A DNA stretch of 64,000 nucleotides from Symbiodinium natans (Eukaryota; Sar; Dinophyceae; Suessiales; Symbiodiniaceae), in the NCBI GenBank assembly GCA_905221605.1, contig CAJNDS010000313.1, positions 845,275 to 909,274 on the forward strand, in the 5' to 3' direction. The position numbers were made by a program, and so were the translations under genes. Of the stretch, positions 18,801-24,404 are shown piece after piece. Position 1 is the stretch's first letter. Each line of letters opens with the position of its first letter. The notes under the pieces are model-generated. The model saw only the letters and a program-made list of their open reading frames with translations, ran no database searches and had not been told where the DNA came from.

Positions 18801-20714
18801 ATGTGCCTATACAGTAGATACTTGGGCCTCAAAGGGGAGCTGCAGGGCCTAAGTATGTACTAAAGGATGTTAGGGTTTTCAGTTAGGGTGTAGGGTTTAG
18901 GGTCTAGGGAGGGTTTCCGGCTTTCAGGGTTGTGGTTTAGGGGGTTGAGCATTTGGGCTTATAACTTCCAGGACGAGTTGAACTTACGCCTCCCGTTCTG
19001 AGCTTGTTGAGATCTAGGGTCTTTAAGGAAACCTATAACGAGATCCCCCTTCGGGAATTATTTTCCTTTTTGTTTATATTAAAAACCCAAGAGGATATGA
19101 AGAATATCATTTTAAAAAAAGGTTCTAAGGGGAGTAGATAACACCGCTAAGCAAAAAGGGCGCCATTCCATTTTCCTAGGTTCTGACACTCCGGAGGTCT
19201 TGACGGTTTCAAGGGGCTTCAACCATTTCAGCTTCTGCTTCCCAGAACCATCTCCACGTTAGGTTTCACCCGAACCTTGAAGTCAAAAGACGGGGGCAGG
19301 ACACCTTACACTCGTGTTGCCCTGGGTTGAGCTGAAGTGATCGTGTAAAAATTCACCTTGTGGTTGCCAGGATCCCGAAAGTGAGGGGTTGGGGCGTTGG
19401 GATGTTCCCCTTTTCCTAACAGTCCTTAATAAGGATTCTAATCGGGAGGAGGGGGGGACTGCAATCCCTATTGCGTTGGGATGCTCCCCCTTATACTACC
19501 AGTCCTTCAGAGGGATCATAATAGGGGTTCTAGAATCTCAATCAAGGACTTCTCTAGCATAAGGTGGAGCATCCCAAGGTTGAACCCTAAACCCTAAACC
19601 CTAAACCCTAAACCCTAAACCCTAAACCCTGAACCCCAAACACACTTCTGGAGGTTCATGTGTGAAACCCTCGTCATGTCGTATGGAGCGGTTTGGGAAG
19701 CCAGAGCGCGATTTCAGCTTTCAGGGCTTTGGGAGACACGCACTAAACCCGAAACCCTAAACCCTAAACCCTAAACCTTCTAAACCCTAAACCCTAAACC
19801 CTAAACCTTATAAACCCTAAACCCTAAACCCTAAACCCTAAACCCTAAACCCTGACCCCCACTTCCATGGACTCCCCGGGTTAGCTAGTTGTGTAGAGCT
19901 CGTTTATGGCCATGTTGTGGCCTGCTTCCCAAGTTCGCAAGCCCCAAGCGGCCATAAAAGGGTTTAGTGTTTAGGTTTTAGGGTTTAGGGTTTAGGGTTT
20001 AGGATTTAGGGTTTAGGGTTTAGGGTTTAGGATTCAGGGTTTAGGGTCTAGGGTGGAGAGGGTAGGGTGTAGGGCTTAGGCCCTTGAACCACAGCTCATC
20101 ATCTTTTAGCCTTTCGGGAAGAAGATGCGTCAATAGTTTTGAGTTGCCCAAAAACCTGAACCCTGAACCCTAAACCACCCTCTACCCTACATCCCTACGA
20201 GCCCTATGTGTAGCGTCCAAGGGTCTGGGGCGGGGGTCAGGTTTGCGGCTTGTGTGCCCAAAACCCTTAACCCTCTTTTTCAGGAACTGCTCGGGGTTGA
20301 GGGGTTTAGGGTTTAAGGGTTTAGGGTTTAATTAGGGTTTAAGGGTTTGGGGTTTCGGGTGATTACATTCGAATAAAATTTCAAGGAACCCTCTGCAGCA
20401 ACAAAGCCCTTCTGCAACCCGTGATTATTTTCGCACGAGGTGGGGGAGGCTGGTTTGGGGTGAGTAGTTTGCCTGAGAAGGGCCTTACTACTTATGTAAG
20501 CCGTATACTGTTTGTAAGAGGCTTATGCAACTGCCCGTTAACTTGCGCCGTGGGCGCTGAGCCTGGCGAGCTCCAACGGCGGCCAGGACAGGAGAAAAGC
20601 ACAAAGAACGTGCGTCTGTGTGCAGCTTTGGAAATGGAGTCCGTCGAGATGATGGAAGTGCTCGACGACATGGGGTCTCAGGTGAAAACGCTTGCCTGGC
20701 AGCAATTTCTGTGA
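723..20714 (+). CDS. Unit A: multi-exon gene with telomere-repeat-bounded introns, unknown protein
   Basis: Proposed gene from ATG at 723 to TGA at 20712-20714, with about 40 short exons listed separately. Several stretches are in perfect phase: 723 to 3123 (5 exons), 7842 to 11070 (9 exons, 8 junctions), 13738 to 14322, 15331 to 15866, 16439 to 18143, 18289 to 19018 and 20284 to 20714. Introns range from about 60 to over 1000 bases and mostly begin with TTTAGGG and end after CCCTAAA. The peptide pieces are rich in Arg, Ala, Glu and Gln and show no motif I can name. It could be two or more genes, because some neighbouring exons do not match in phase and an exon may have been missed. RNA evidence would settle this. 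Confidence 0.55.
1082..1170 (+). CDS. Unit A exon 2
   Basis: Phase 0→2. Contains GRIQETRKRTEVALGLDL. The acceptor is CTGAG 12 bases after the CCCTAAA array; the donor GTTTAGGG at 1171 is the first repeat of a long array. Confidence 0.6.
1405..1500. mobile_element. Family I palindromic element
   Basis: Contains CATGGTCCCTT and the partly complementary AAAGGGCACATAAGGGGCC. Related sequences lie at 33207-33300 and 52408-52600. Only short complementary arms are visible, so the boundaries are approximate. Confidence 0.4.
1631..1672 (+). CDS. Unit A exon 3
   Basis: Phase 2→2. Reads TLAGEILNTAGRMG after completing the Gly codon left by exon 2. Acceptor CGCAAG; donor GTCGGG at 1673 followed by TTTAGGG. 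Confidence 0.5.
2098..2206. mobile_element. Family F element (TIR about CCCAGTGGTACCC)
   Basis: Left end CCAGTGGTACCC, middle GGTTCAAGGTTCCCTT, right end AAAAGGGTGCCC and TACTGGGC. Ends are inverted and separated by about 80 bases. Lies in an intron of unit A. Confidence 0.6.
2637..2682 (+). CDS. Unit A exon 4
   Basis: Phase 2→0. Reads IRSSPDSHSDAQLSW. Acceptor TTTAG at 2635-2636 after a CCCTAAA array, donor GTTTAGGG at 2683. Confidence 0.55.
3064..3123 (+). CDS. Unit A exon 5
   Basis: Phase 0→0. Reads RFSDDENLLNLASEPQQ. Acceptor TGGCAG; donor GTTTCGGG at 3124, a one-base variant of the repeat. Confidence 0.6.
3124..4277 (+). other. Intron region of unit A without a sure exon
   Basis: Holds TTTAGGG and CCCTAAA arrays, a G9 run at 3645 and a good acceptor (T9 GCAG at 3549). 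After it all codons are open to 3716 in one frame, but the peptide is low in complexity. One exon that changes phase by one is expected here and was not pinned down. Confidence 0.4.
4278..4400 (+). CDS. Unit A exon
   Basis: Phase 1→1. Contains RVGPPRYAVSHNTYRFN. Acceptor TGTTTAG; proposed donor GTCCAC at 4401. Unlike most exons it is followed by CCCTAAA repeats rather than TTTAGGG. Confidence 0.5.
5419..5494 (+). CDS. Unit A exon
   Basis: Phase 1→2, matching the preceding exon. Contains FQAVAAGLGLTLAVGL, a short hydrophobic stretch. Acceptor TTTCAAG, donor GTAGAG at 5495. Confidence 0.5.
5577..5613. repeat. Self-complementary ATG/CAT microsatellite
   Basis: An ATG repeat turns directly into a CAT repeat, making a near-perfect palindrome of about 35 bases next to a TTTAGGG array. 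It would fold on itself in RNA or single-stranded DNA. Confidence 0.8.
5682..5728 (+). CDS. Unit A exon
   Basis: Phase 2→1. Reads APEVRQRGREGQEFP. Acceptor CTCTGCAG, donor GTTTAGGG at 5729. Confidence 0.5.
6286..6397. mobile_element. Family H element, copy 1
   Basis: A 112-base conserved unit starting CTCTGTGGTGCTTTACTG and ending CTAAGTGCAGCCAAG. Highly similar copies lie at 7367, 12549, 12937 and 25656, always in this orientation. No clear inverted ends are visible. Confidence 0.75.
6415..6480 (+). CDS. Unit A exon
   Basis: Phase 0→0, reading MLLATPKLDSSHGSYG onward. Acceptor ACTGCAG, donor GTCAAA. A second frame (phase 2) is also open, so the frame is not certain. Confidence 0.4.
6583..6730 (+). 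CDS. Unit A exon, 3' end uncertain
   Basis: Incoming phase 0. Contains DASRHMALQALQFSLLER, helix-like. Acceptor ACTACTCAG. Possible donors are GTGTCG at 6628 or a later one; the open frame runs on into the following CCCTAAA array. Confidence 0.5.
6766..6869 (+). CDS. Unit A exon
   Basis: Phase 0→2. Contains MADIEIALAHLDEAVFKL, clearly helical. Acceptor GTTACAG directly after CCCTAAA, donor GTTTTGGG at 6870. Confidence 0.6.
7367..7477. mobile_element. Family H element, copy 2
   Basis: Same ends as the copy at 6286, with a few substitutions near the start (GTGCTGCCTTTCTG). The four bases TTGA occur on both sides and may be a target duplication. Confidence 0.7.
7842..7953 (+). CDS. Unit A exon
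   Basis: Phase 0→1. Contains REECVRQIREAYAERRRG. Acceptor TATCAG after a long run of degenerate CCCTAAA-like repeats, donor GTAGGG at 7954. First of nine consecutive in-phase exons. Confidence 0.6.
8644..8688 (+). CDS. Unit A exon
   Basis: Phase 1→1. Reads GSCADGKLKATNHE. Acceptor CCTTGCAG, donor GTTTAGGG at 8689. Confidence 0.6.
8746..8825 (+). CDS. Unit A exon
   Basis: Phase 1→0. Contains PRRPKKPEDAYIKPCGAL. Acceptor CCCGAAG, donor GTTTAGGC at 8826. The intron before it is only 57 bases and consists of TTTAGGG variants. Confidence 0.55.
8970..9015 (+). CDS. Unit A exon
   Basis: Phase 0→1. Reads VLRRAPLSECQIEAW. Strong acceptor: a pyrimidine-rich stretch then CGCTGCAG. Donor GTTTGT at 9016. 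Confidence 0.6.
9121..9215. repeat. Purine-rich CAGA / GA microsatellite
   Basis: Repeats of GACACAGA and GACGCAGA pass into a GAGA run. It lies in a unit A intron and gives spurious Ser/Leu-rich frames on the other strand. Confidence 0.85.
9340..9373 (+). CDS. Unit A exon
   Basis: Phase 1→2. Reads HSDGQLTRSAG. The acceptor is preceded by a C17 tract, an ideal pyrimidine tract. Donor GTGTAGGG at 9374. Confidence 0.6.
9480..9539 (+). CDS. Unit A exon
   Basis: Phase 2→2. Reads GLRDCLDCFRTPRRCLE. Acceptor CTCTTCAG, donor GTGGCG at 9540; an alternative donor is GTCGAT at 9518. Confidence 0.5.
9547..9698. repeat. 76-base tandem duplication
   Basis: Units 9547-9622 and 9623-9698 are almost identical, beginning TAACTACCCCTTAAACCC and ending in AAACCAGGG. 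It lies in an intron and contains CCCTAAA variants. Confidence 0.85.
9765..9872. mobile_element. Family D element, complete copy
   Basis: Starts TAGTAGCTGAGTGAGTACAC and ends in ACGAACTCAGCAACGAAGCTA, with GCTGAG near the left end complementary to CTCAGC near the right. Interior carries AACTGAAAGTGTACAC, complementary to GTGAGTACACTTTACA. Confidence 0.65.
9965..10085 (+). CDS. Unit A exon
   Basis: Phase 2→0. Contains SAVIDRLRIRQPRLGEED; highly GC-rich third positions. Acceptor CCCTACAG directly after CCCTAAA, donor GTTTAGGG at 10086. One of the clearest examples of the CCCTAAA, exon, TTTAGGG order. Confidence 0.7.
10228..10329 (+). CDS. Unit A exon
   Basis: Phase 0→0. Contains VHVEQADAPVLQQPDPA, Gln/Pro-rich. 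Acceptor TTTGCAG inside the TTTAGGG array, donor GTCTCG at 10330; a second possible donor is at 10347. A longer open frame in another phase (10241-10483) overlaps it. Confidence 0.55.
11004..11070 (+). CDS. Unit A exon
   Basis: Phase 0→1. Contains EEEHAELEEAEGQISHS, acidic and helix-like. Acceptor GTGCTAG, donor GTGCAG at 11071. Confidence 0.6.
12003..12046 (+). CDS. Unit A exon ending at a family E element
   Basis: Phase 2→1. Reads KSLSGSLIHESFL. Acceptor TTGCAAAG. The donor is GC (GCTCATCGG) and is the first base pair of the adjoining family E element, where most copies have GTTCATGG. Confidence 0.5.
12047..12242. mobile_element. Family E element, long variant
   Basis: Left end GGAGGCTCATCGGTACC, right end GTGAACCTTGAAG, which are inverted. 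Interior has repeated CATAACCATAGCTACCCTAC-like segments. Confidence 0.55.
12401..12435 (+). CDS. Unit A exon
   Basis: Phase 1→0, matching the exon at 12003. Reads FRVWRALREIG. Acceptor GGTTCAG, donor GTTTCTTG at 12436, followed by a T12 and a G18 run. Confidence 0.55.
12549..12662. mobile_element. Family H element, copy 3
   Basis: Matches the family over its full length; carries TTTCTGAATAGGGC where others have TTTCTTAATAAGGC. Confidence 0.7.
12690..12752 (+). CDS. Unit A exon
   Basis: Phase 2→2. Contains LHQATARMGESVSDQCA. Acceptor GGGGCAG after a G7 run, donor GTGCAG at 12753. Its incoming phase does not match the exon at 12401, so one exon may be missing. Confidence 0.45.
12937..13047. 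mobile_element. Family H element, copy 4
   Basis: Starts CTCTGTTGTGCTTTACTG, ends GCAGCCAAG. AATT occurs on both sides and could be a target duplication. Confidence 0.7.
13138..13377 (+). other. Open frame of doubtful coding value
   Basis: 79 codons from ATG with Pro/Asn-rich and Cys/Phe-rich parts, in a region without telomere-type arrays. No splice-site or phase support was found. It may be intron or a relic. Confidence 0.25.
13381..13468. mobile_element. Family B element (TIR TTGGGATGTTCCCCC)
   Basis: Left end TTTTGGGATGTTC, right end GGGGGAACATCCCAA; long inverted ends with a short centre. Confidence 0.7.
13738..13780 (+). CDS. Unit A exon
   Basis: Phase 2→0. Reads FRTTAGVGADMLS. Acceptor CTCCGCAG, donor GTTTCAGC at 13781 or GTCCTC at 13793, both leaving phase 0. 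Confidence 0.55.
14036..14098 (+). CDS. Unit A exon
   Basis: Phase 0→0. Contains QAGTQDHARASLPWRRR. Acceptor ATGCAAG, donor GTTTGTGA at 14099. Two further in-frame AGs make the exact start ambiguous. Confidence 0.55.
14245..14322 (+). CDS. Unit A exon
   Basis: Phase 0→0. Contains GSRCPQWGEPKIQPKPPP, Pro/Lys-rich. Acceptor TTTCGGAG, donor GTGTGC at 14323 just before TTTAGGG. Confidence 0.6.
14431..14513. mobile_element. Family A element (TIR GTTTACGA ... CGTAAAC)
   Basis: Starts GTTTACGATACTAGGGGTACC with the family core GGATCCTACTATTTGGGGGTC; right end decayed. A possible 17-base exon (14414-14430, acceptor GGGGGCAG) ends flush with its first GT. Confidence 0.6.
14575..14616 (+). CDS. Unit A possible exon
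   Basis: Phase 0→0. Reads ELHPGVGFGGRTEA. Acceptor AAACCAG directly after CCCTAAA, donor GTCTGA at 14617. Only moderately protein-like. Confidence 0.35.
15331..15404 (+). CDS. Unit A exon
   Basis: Phase 1→0 from acceptor TTCACGAG, or phase 2 from the later CCACCAG at 15355. Contains TDIDLTHELERVRMQ. Donor GTGCCG at 15405; the frame stays open another 27 bases. Confidence 0.5.
15564..15626 (+). CDS. Unit A exon ending at a family A element
   Basis: Phase 0→0; the other two frames contain stops. Contains PLIERLSLALGVLGLLHA. Acceptor TTAACACAG. The donor GTTTCCGAAAAT at 15627 is the first base of a family A element. Confidence 0.65.
15627..15727. mobile_element. Family A element
   Basis: Starts GTTTCCGAAAATCGAGG, contains GGATTCTAGTATTTGGGGGT and ends in ATCTTGGGAAATGCC. 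The left end is also the 5' splice site of the exon before it. Confidence 0.65.
15750..15866 (+). CDS. Unit A exon
   Basis: Incoming phase 0, matching the exon before the family A element. Contains HVGQHADGAYLRGVTG; open to a TAA at 15867. Acceptor GCCGAAAG. Several internal GT sites could be the donor. Confidence 0.5.
15885..16077 (+). CDS. Unit A exon, frame ambiguous
   Basis: Acceptor ACTATAG, donor GTTTAGGG at 16078. Two frames are open throughout: phase 1 with VYGEEGGVRVSEPQDVGG, and phase 0 ending in a basic Val/Arg-rich tail. I favour the first for its composition. At 193 bases it is one of the longest exons. Confidence 0.45.
16439..16495 (+). CDS. Unit A exon
   Basis: Phase 0→0. Contains GVAPGILTRIATAN. 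Acceptor ATCCGCAG, donor GTTTAGGG at 16496. Confidence 0.6.
16560..17160 (+). other. Repeat-poor intron stretch with an open frame
   Basis: No telomere-type arrays for about 560 bases. An open frame (ATG 16842, to 17144) encodes a Trp/Ser-rich peptide. It ends in translated TTTAGGG, so any exon in it must end before 17120. No phase support found. Confidence 0.3.
17536..17619 (+). CDS. Unit A exon ending at a family D element
   Basis: Phase 0→0. Contains KTSSLLSLGSQFGVGPG. Acceptor CCTGAAG (or GCGCAG at 17553, same phase). The donor GTAGCTGAGTGA at 17620 is the start of a truncated family D copy. Confidence 0.6.
17620..17660. mobile_element. Family D element, truncated
   Basis: Matches the first 40 bases of the copy at 9765 (GTAGCTGAGTGAATACACTTT), then breaks off into A-rich DNA. 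Confidence 0.55.
17661..17830. repeat. A-rich low-complexity stretch
   Basis: Irregular repeats of AGAATAATGAGAAT type on a strongly purine-rich + strand. Open frames on both strands here are Ile/Arg- or Ile/Leu-rich artefacts. Confidence 0.8.
18068..18143 (+). CDS. Unit A exon
   Basis: Phase 0→1. Contains RLSNGEAASRAEAQVTRR. Acceptor TTTGCAAAAG, donor GTTTAGGG at 18144. A second frame starts well but has a TGA. Confidence 0.6.
18289..18316 (+). CDS. Unit A exon with GC donor
   Basis: Phase 1→2. Reads AQPFCGALN. Acceptor GTAAGCAG, donor GCAAGG at 18317, the consensus form of a GC splice site. Phases match on both sides. Confidence 0.45.
18325..18500. repeat. 8-mer CCCTTAAA array
   Basis: About 18 copies of CCCTTAAA and close variants (CCCTTGAA, CCCTTAAG). 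One extra T compared with the common 7-mer. Confidence 0.85.
18619..18719 (+). CDS. Unit A exon
   Basis: Phase 2→1. Contains RLVNGKLVVVPWLPRAPK. Strong acceptor TTTTGCCAG, donor GTTTAGGG at 18720; an internal GTCAAG at 18701 is an alternative. Confidence 0.6.
18791..18866. mobile_element. Family C element, diverged
   Basis: GTCCATGTGCCTATACAGTAGATACTTGGGCC followed by GGCCTAAGTATGTACT, an inverted pair typical of the family; right terminus decayed. Confidence 0.5.
18972..19018 (+). CDS. Unit A exon
   Basis: Phase 1→0. Reads RVELTPPVLSLLRS. Acceptor ACTTCCAG, donor GTCTTT at 19019. Confidence 0.5.
19398..19578. mobile_element. Two adjoining family B elements
   Basis: First copy 19398-19470 (GTTGGGATGTTCCCC, lacks its right end), second 19474-19578 (GTTGGGATGCTCCCCCTTATAC to GGTGGAGCATCCCAA). 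They are in direct orientation. Confidence 0.65.
19897..19961 (+). CDS. Unit A exon
   Basis: Phase 0→2. Contains SSFMAMLWPASQVRKPQA. Acceptor TTGTGTAG, donor GTTTAGTG at 19962. A further open piece with WRFMCETLVMSYGAVW lies at 19651-19730 just upstream and may be another exon. Confidence 0.55.
20284..20303 (+). CDS. Unit A small exon
   Basis: Phase 0→2, 20 bases, ELLGVE. Good acceptor CTCTTTTTCAG, donor GTTTAGGG at 20304. Its phase fits the final exon. Confidence 0.4.
20519..20714 (+). CDS. Unit A last exon with stop codon
   Basis: Phase 2→stop (TGA 20712-20714). Contains ALEMESVEMMEVLDDMGS. Acceptor TTTGTAAG. No telomere-type repeat follows for 220 bases, which suits a 3' UTR. The opposite strand is also open (20488-20894) but has no splice support. 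Confidence 0.55.
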
Positions 20715-21016
20715 GGCTTTGATCGTGAAGCTGACTTTTCCGTCCCGTCCATACCTGTGCGGACCGCCCGAAACCTGGATCACTCCACAGGATTGCTGAA
20801 AAGGATAGGTGTCCAGATGACTTAATAAACAAAGCGAGAAAAAACAAATAGACCCTAAAACCGAAAGCCTAATACAAGGAATCCAGGAGAGCAACCCCCC
20901 TACACCCGAAACCCTTTTCCCTACGTTACACCCTACACCCTAAGCCCTAAGCCCTAAACCCTAAACCCTCATCCTTAAACCCTAAACCCCAAACCCCCCC
21001 CCCCCCCCCCCCACCC

Positions 21017-21113
21017 ATGGCTCCCAAAGGCAACCCCAAGACATGGGACAAAGAAAAGCTTCCGGTGCAGGTGCCGGACAACCAACTACGCCAGGCCAGG
21101 GCTTCGTGGCAGG
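21017..21113 (+). CDS. Unit B exon 1 with start codon
   Basis: Phase start→1. MAPKGN, then KTWDKEKLPVQVPDNQL. Preceded by a C17 tract and an ACCC before ATG. Donor GTTTGGGG at 21114. Confidence 0.6.
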
Positions 21114-24100
21114 GTTTGGGGTTTTAGAGTTTTAGGGCTTGAGGGTTTCAGGGTTTCAGGGTTTCAGGGTTTCAGGGTTTCAGGGTTTCAGAGTTTCAGG
21201 GTTTCAGGGTTTCAGGGTTTCAGGGTTTCAGTGTTTCAGGGTTTCAGGGTTTCAGGGTTTAGGGGGTTTGGTTTAGGGTTTTAGGTTGGTCTAGGGGTCT
21301 GGGCGTGCAATTTGATTCCAGGGGTGCAGGGTTTTGGGATTTTTCGTTTTTTCGGGTTTCAGGGCTTGCGGGGTTGGGGTTTAGGGTTCAGGGGTTTAGG
21401 GTTTAGGGTATGCAGTGTATAGGGCTTTGGGGGTTGGGCTTTGGGGGTTGGGCTTTGGATTCGCGGAGGGTCCGGATGCCAGGTGAGGGTGTAGGGTATA
21501 GGGTTCAGGGTTTCGGGTTGAGGGGATCCAGTATGCCCGGTTAGCAGAAGCAAGGGCTCAAGACTTGCTTCTGGACCTTCCAAAGCCAAAGCAAGCTGCC
21601 CTTGCTAGATAAGTTGAGGGTTTCGGATTCAGGCTTTAGGGTTTCAGGTTCTCCCACGAAAGGCCCCCCAAATAATCCCTCAGACTCTCGGTTTCAGAGG
21701 TGTGCCCCGGTCCCCTGAGACTTGAACCCAAAACCCGAAACCTGAAACCTCAAGGAAAGCCTAAGCCCCAAGCAGCCCCGAACCCCAAACCCAATTCCCA
21801 AACCCAAGGAAACCTGACTCCCCAAATGCCCGAAACCCTAAACCCTAAGCCCTAAACCCTAAACCCTAAACCCTAAGCCCTAAACCCTAAACCCTAAACC
21901 CTATAAACCCTATAAACCCTAAACCCTAAGCCCTAGTGGCCGTCTCCTTATCAACGAGGCCCGGGCTCCAGTGAATGCATCCGTGGAGGACATCAAAAAG
22001 GCGCCAGCTGATGGAATGCCGAAGATCATGGGAAATTATCCTCTTTAACCTCTATAACCAATATTAAGTCGATATTGATAATAAAGGTCGACAATATCAA
22101 CCCATCCCTGGTATATTATAATAGTAGCAAGTGGCTTCGTTCGGGCTTAGAGGTTAGGTTTGGGGTTTGGGGGCCCCTAAACCCTAAACCCTAAGCCCTA
22201 AGCCGTATAAGCCCGAAGCCCCAAGCCCCCCCAAGCCGCCCCCAAGCCGAAGTCTCAGAAGGTTAAGGGCGAATCCTCAGGCACTTCAGTGGCTTAGGGC
22301 CCGAAGGGCCCCTTGAAACCCTGAGCCCTGACCCCGAAATCCTAAATCGAAGTTTGTCCTAAACCCTAACCCTAAGGGTCCATGTAGCTAAATAGGGAAT
22401 ACTTGGGCCTTGAAGTACTTCCTATACAAGGACTTTGAGGCCCAAGTATGTAATAACAAGGTACGTGGACCCTTAGGGTAAACCCTAAACCCTAAACCCT
22501 AAACCCTAAACCCAAACCCTACACCCTAAACCATAAACCCTAGAGGGCCTCCACCCCCTCTAGCTTTGTGCGAAGGCCACCGTTCGCCTGGTGAAGGGAC
22601 AGCACCTCGATTGCTTACCTGCGCTACCTTTCGGGTTTAAGGTTTAGGGTTTGGGTTTAGGGTTTAGAGTTTAGGGTTTAGGGTTTAGGGTTTAGGGTTT
22701 TAGGTTTTGGGTTTGGGTTTAGGGTTTAGGGTTTCGGGTTTGGGGTTTGGGGTTTAGGGTTTAGGGTTAGGGTTTAGGGTTTATTGTTTGGGTTTAGGGT
22801 TTAGGGTTTGGGGTTTGGGGTTTGGGGTTTGGGGTTTGCGGTTTGGGGTTTAGGGTAGCCCTCAGAGGTAGGATGGTGCACCTGGATGTGAGCAGCCCTA
22901 AACCAGTTTAGGAAGTGTTGGGAACGAGGGCTTCAGGTTTCTAGGACCCAGGAGCTTGACTGCGTGCCGTGTTAAATGCAAAACAGTATTGCGAATCGAG
23001 AATTTTATTCTGTAGAAAATGACAGTTGATGCGAACTTAGGCACCAAAGCGTTCCAGCAGTCTTTGGAGATGTTTGTGAAGTTGCCACAGGGTCAGCTTT
23101 TGATTTCCGTTCGGGTCAGTCCGTGACAGTCCCTCGCTGTGACATTCTGGTGGCTGGATACTCATGCAAGGATATATCTGTCCTGAACAATGACCCAGCT
23201 ACCGTCGATGATGTGACACGAGGGACAGGTCAGACATTGCAAGCAGCTCTGTCATACATCAGTTGCAATGAGCCCACCATTGTCATCCTGGAGAATGTCC
23301 AGACTATGTATCAAGTCCGCTCTGTGGATAAGGGTCAGAAGCCGGTCACGTACCTCGTGACGCAGATGAAGCGCAGAGGCTACGTCGGCCCAGCTTCTCG
23401 GATGCAGATTCAGGGGGTTGTCGCGACGAAGTTTGTCACGGTGATTTGTTATCACATGTGCCTGAGGACTCTCAACTGTTGCTGAACAGTTTGCAGTTTG
23501 GTCTGCCGCAGTCACGGCCACGTGCGTGGATGGTGTTTTTCCATGCCGAGCAGCTGAATGGGGCGCAGACGCTGGCACAACTTGTTCCTGACCGAATTTT
23601 CGCGCCTCAGCATCGACCGTGGCCCTTGCAGATGCTTCTCGCCGAGGATGCGGACCTGCCTGAAGGTCGTCACTCTCGGCCTATGACGTTGCAGGATTTG
23701 CGAGCTCCTTTGCGCAAAGCCTCAGACTCGGGCAAGAAATGGGTCGGTCATCTTACTTCCTTCATGGAAGAAGCGGAAATCTCGGAGCAGCAGCTCCTTG
23801 AACAAGTTAACCACCTGCAAAGGTGGTCAGTCGCCGCGATGCCTGCATCTCTCCAGCAAAGCTGTGACCAGCTAGTAGTTGGCTAGTGGCACTGCAGTTC
23901 GTGTGTTGTTCGAGGGTGCGGGACCAGGAGTATCGAGTCTGACTGACAATCTTAAGGTACGCGAAGTTACTCTGCTCGCTGCTCACATGATCCTGGCGCA
24001 GCGTCGGCGTGAGGATCCCATGGACTATGTTTTTCAACTGAACATGTCAATCGACCGCTGGTTGCAAGTTAATTATATCATGAATACACACATAAGCACT

Positions 24101-24404
24101 TTTGTGAGTGGTTGTTCCTTCGTTTGCTTGCAGTGTTGCAGCCCCATCTGAGGACAGGAAGCGCATGACGAAAGATCATTGTCCATGTGTGGTTCCTTGT
24201 GGCAAGTATGCATGGCGCGGGAGGCTGTTGCCCGGTGAAGATTTTCTTGCTTTACAAGGGTTATCTCGTGCAGACGTGCAAGGACACGGCTTGCAGAATG
24301 TCAGTCCCAGCATGCAAAAAGACATGGCGGGAAATGCTTTCAGTGCAACTGTGTGCGGCTCTGTTTTGCTAACCTGCATCGTTTTTGCCGAGCAGGCCAT
24401 GTGA
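21017..24404 (+). CDS. Unit B: C5 cytosine DNA methyltransferase gene
   Basis: Starts at ATG 21017 and ends at TGA 24402-24404. The 5' part has small exons between telomere-type introns (21017-21113, perhaps 21520-21590, 21959-22045, 22564-22634). The last of these leaves phase 2, which is the phase needed by the methyltransferase core at 23041. The core has three likely ordinary introns of 50, 73 and 88 bases. The enzyme should transfer a methyl group from S-adenosylmethionine to cytosine in nuclear DNA. Methyltransferases of this class are known to be carried by retrotransposons in dinoflagellates, so this could be a host gene or a captured copy; no retrotransposon ORF is seen beside it. 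Confidence 0.65.
21130..21262. repeat. 8-mer TTTCAGGG array
   Basis: About 14 copies of TTTCAGGG, an expanded variant of the TTTAGGG unit with an extra C. It forms the start of the first unit B intron. Confidence 0.9.
21959..22045 (+). CDS. Unit B probable exon
   Basis: Open from acceptor CAACGAG to a TAA at 22046. Contains NASVEDIKKAPADGMPK. No GT donor precedes the stop except GTGAAT and GTGGAG early in the piece, so the 3' end is unsure. A palindromic AT-rich element follows. Confidence 0.4.
22375..22472. mobile_element. Family C element
   Basis: AGGGTCCATGTAGC to GTACGTGGACCCTT, inverted ends of about 20 bases; interior TACTTGGGCC / GGCCCAAGTA also inverted. Confidence 0.75.
22564..22634 (+). 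CDS. Unit B exon
   Basis: Phase 0→2. Contains KATVRLVKGQHLDCLPAL. Acceptor CCCTCTAG, donor GTTTAAGG at 22635. Confidence 0.6.
23041..24404 (+). CDS. C5 cytosine methyltransferase catalytic core
   Basis: Exons proposed: 23041-23416, 23467-23805, 23879-24045, 24134-24404. Visible motifs: VFGDVCEVATG; motif IV region DILVAGYSCKDIS with the catalytic Cys in SCK where most enzymes have PCQ; motif VI ILENV; motif VIII FGLPQSRPRAW; motif IX RLLPGEDFLALQGL; motif X AGNAFSATV. Motif I (FxGxG) is not seen in the core and may lie in an earlier exon. The reading frame changes between these parts. Introns GT..AG of 50, 73 and 88 bases restore it in every case, so indels need not be invoked. No TTTAGGG lies in this 1.4 kb. 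Codon use is less GC-rich than in the flanking exons. Confidence 0.8.

Noticed and set aside
20488-20894. Two long open frames on the - strand opposite the last exon of unit A
   Set aside because: Overlapping each other in different frames; the + frame fits the phase of the preceding exon and has a terminal stop.
21130-21262. CRISPR-like array
   Set aside because: Direct 8-mer tandem repeats without spacers, in eukaryotic intron sequence.
23417-23878. Frameshift mutations inactivating the methyltransferase
   Set aside because: The frame changes can be explained by GT..AG introns of 50 and 73 bases (and 88 bases further on) that restore the frame, so decay is not required; RNA data would decide.
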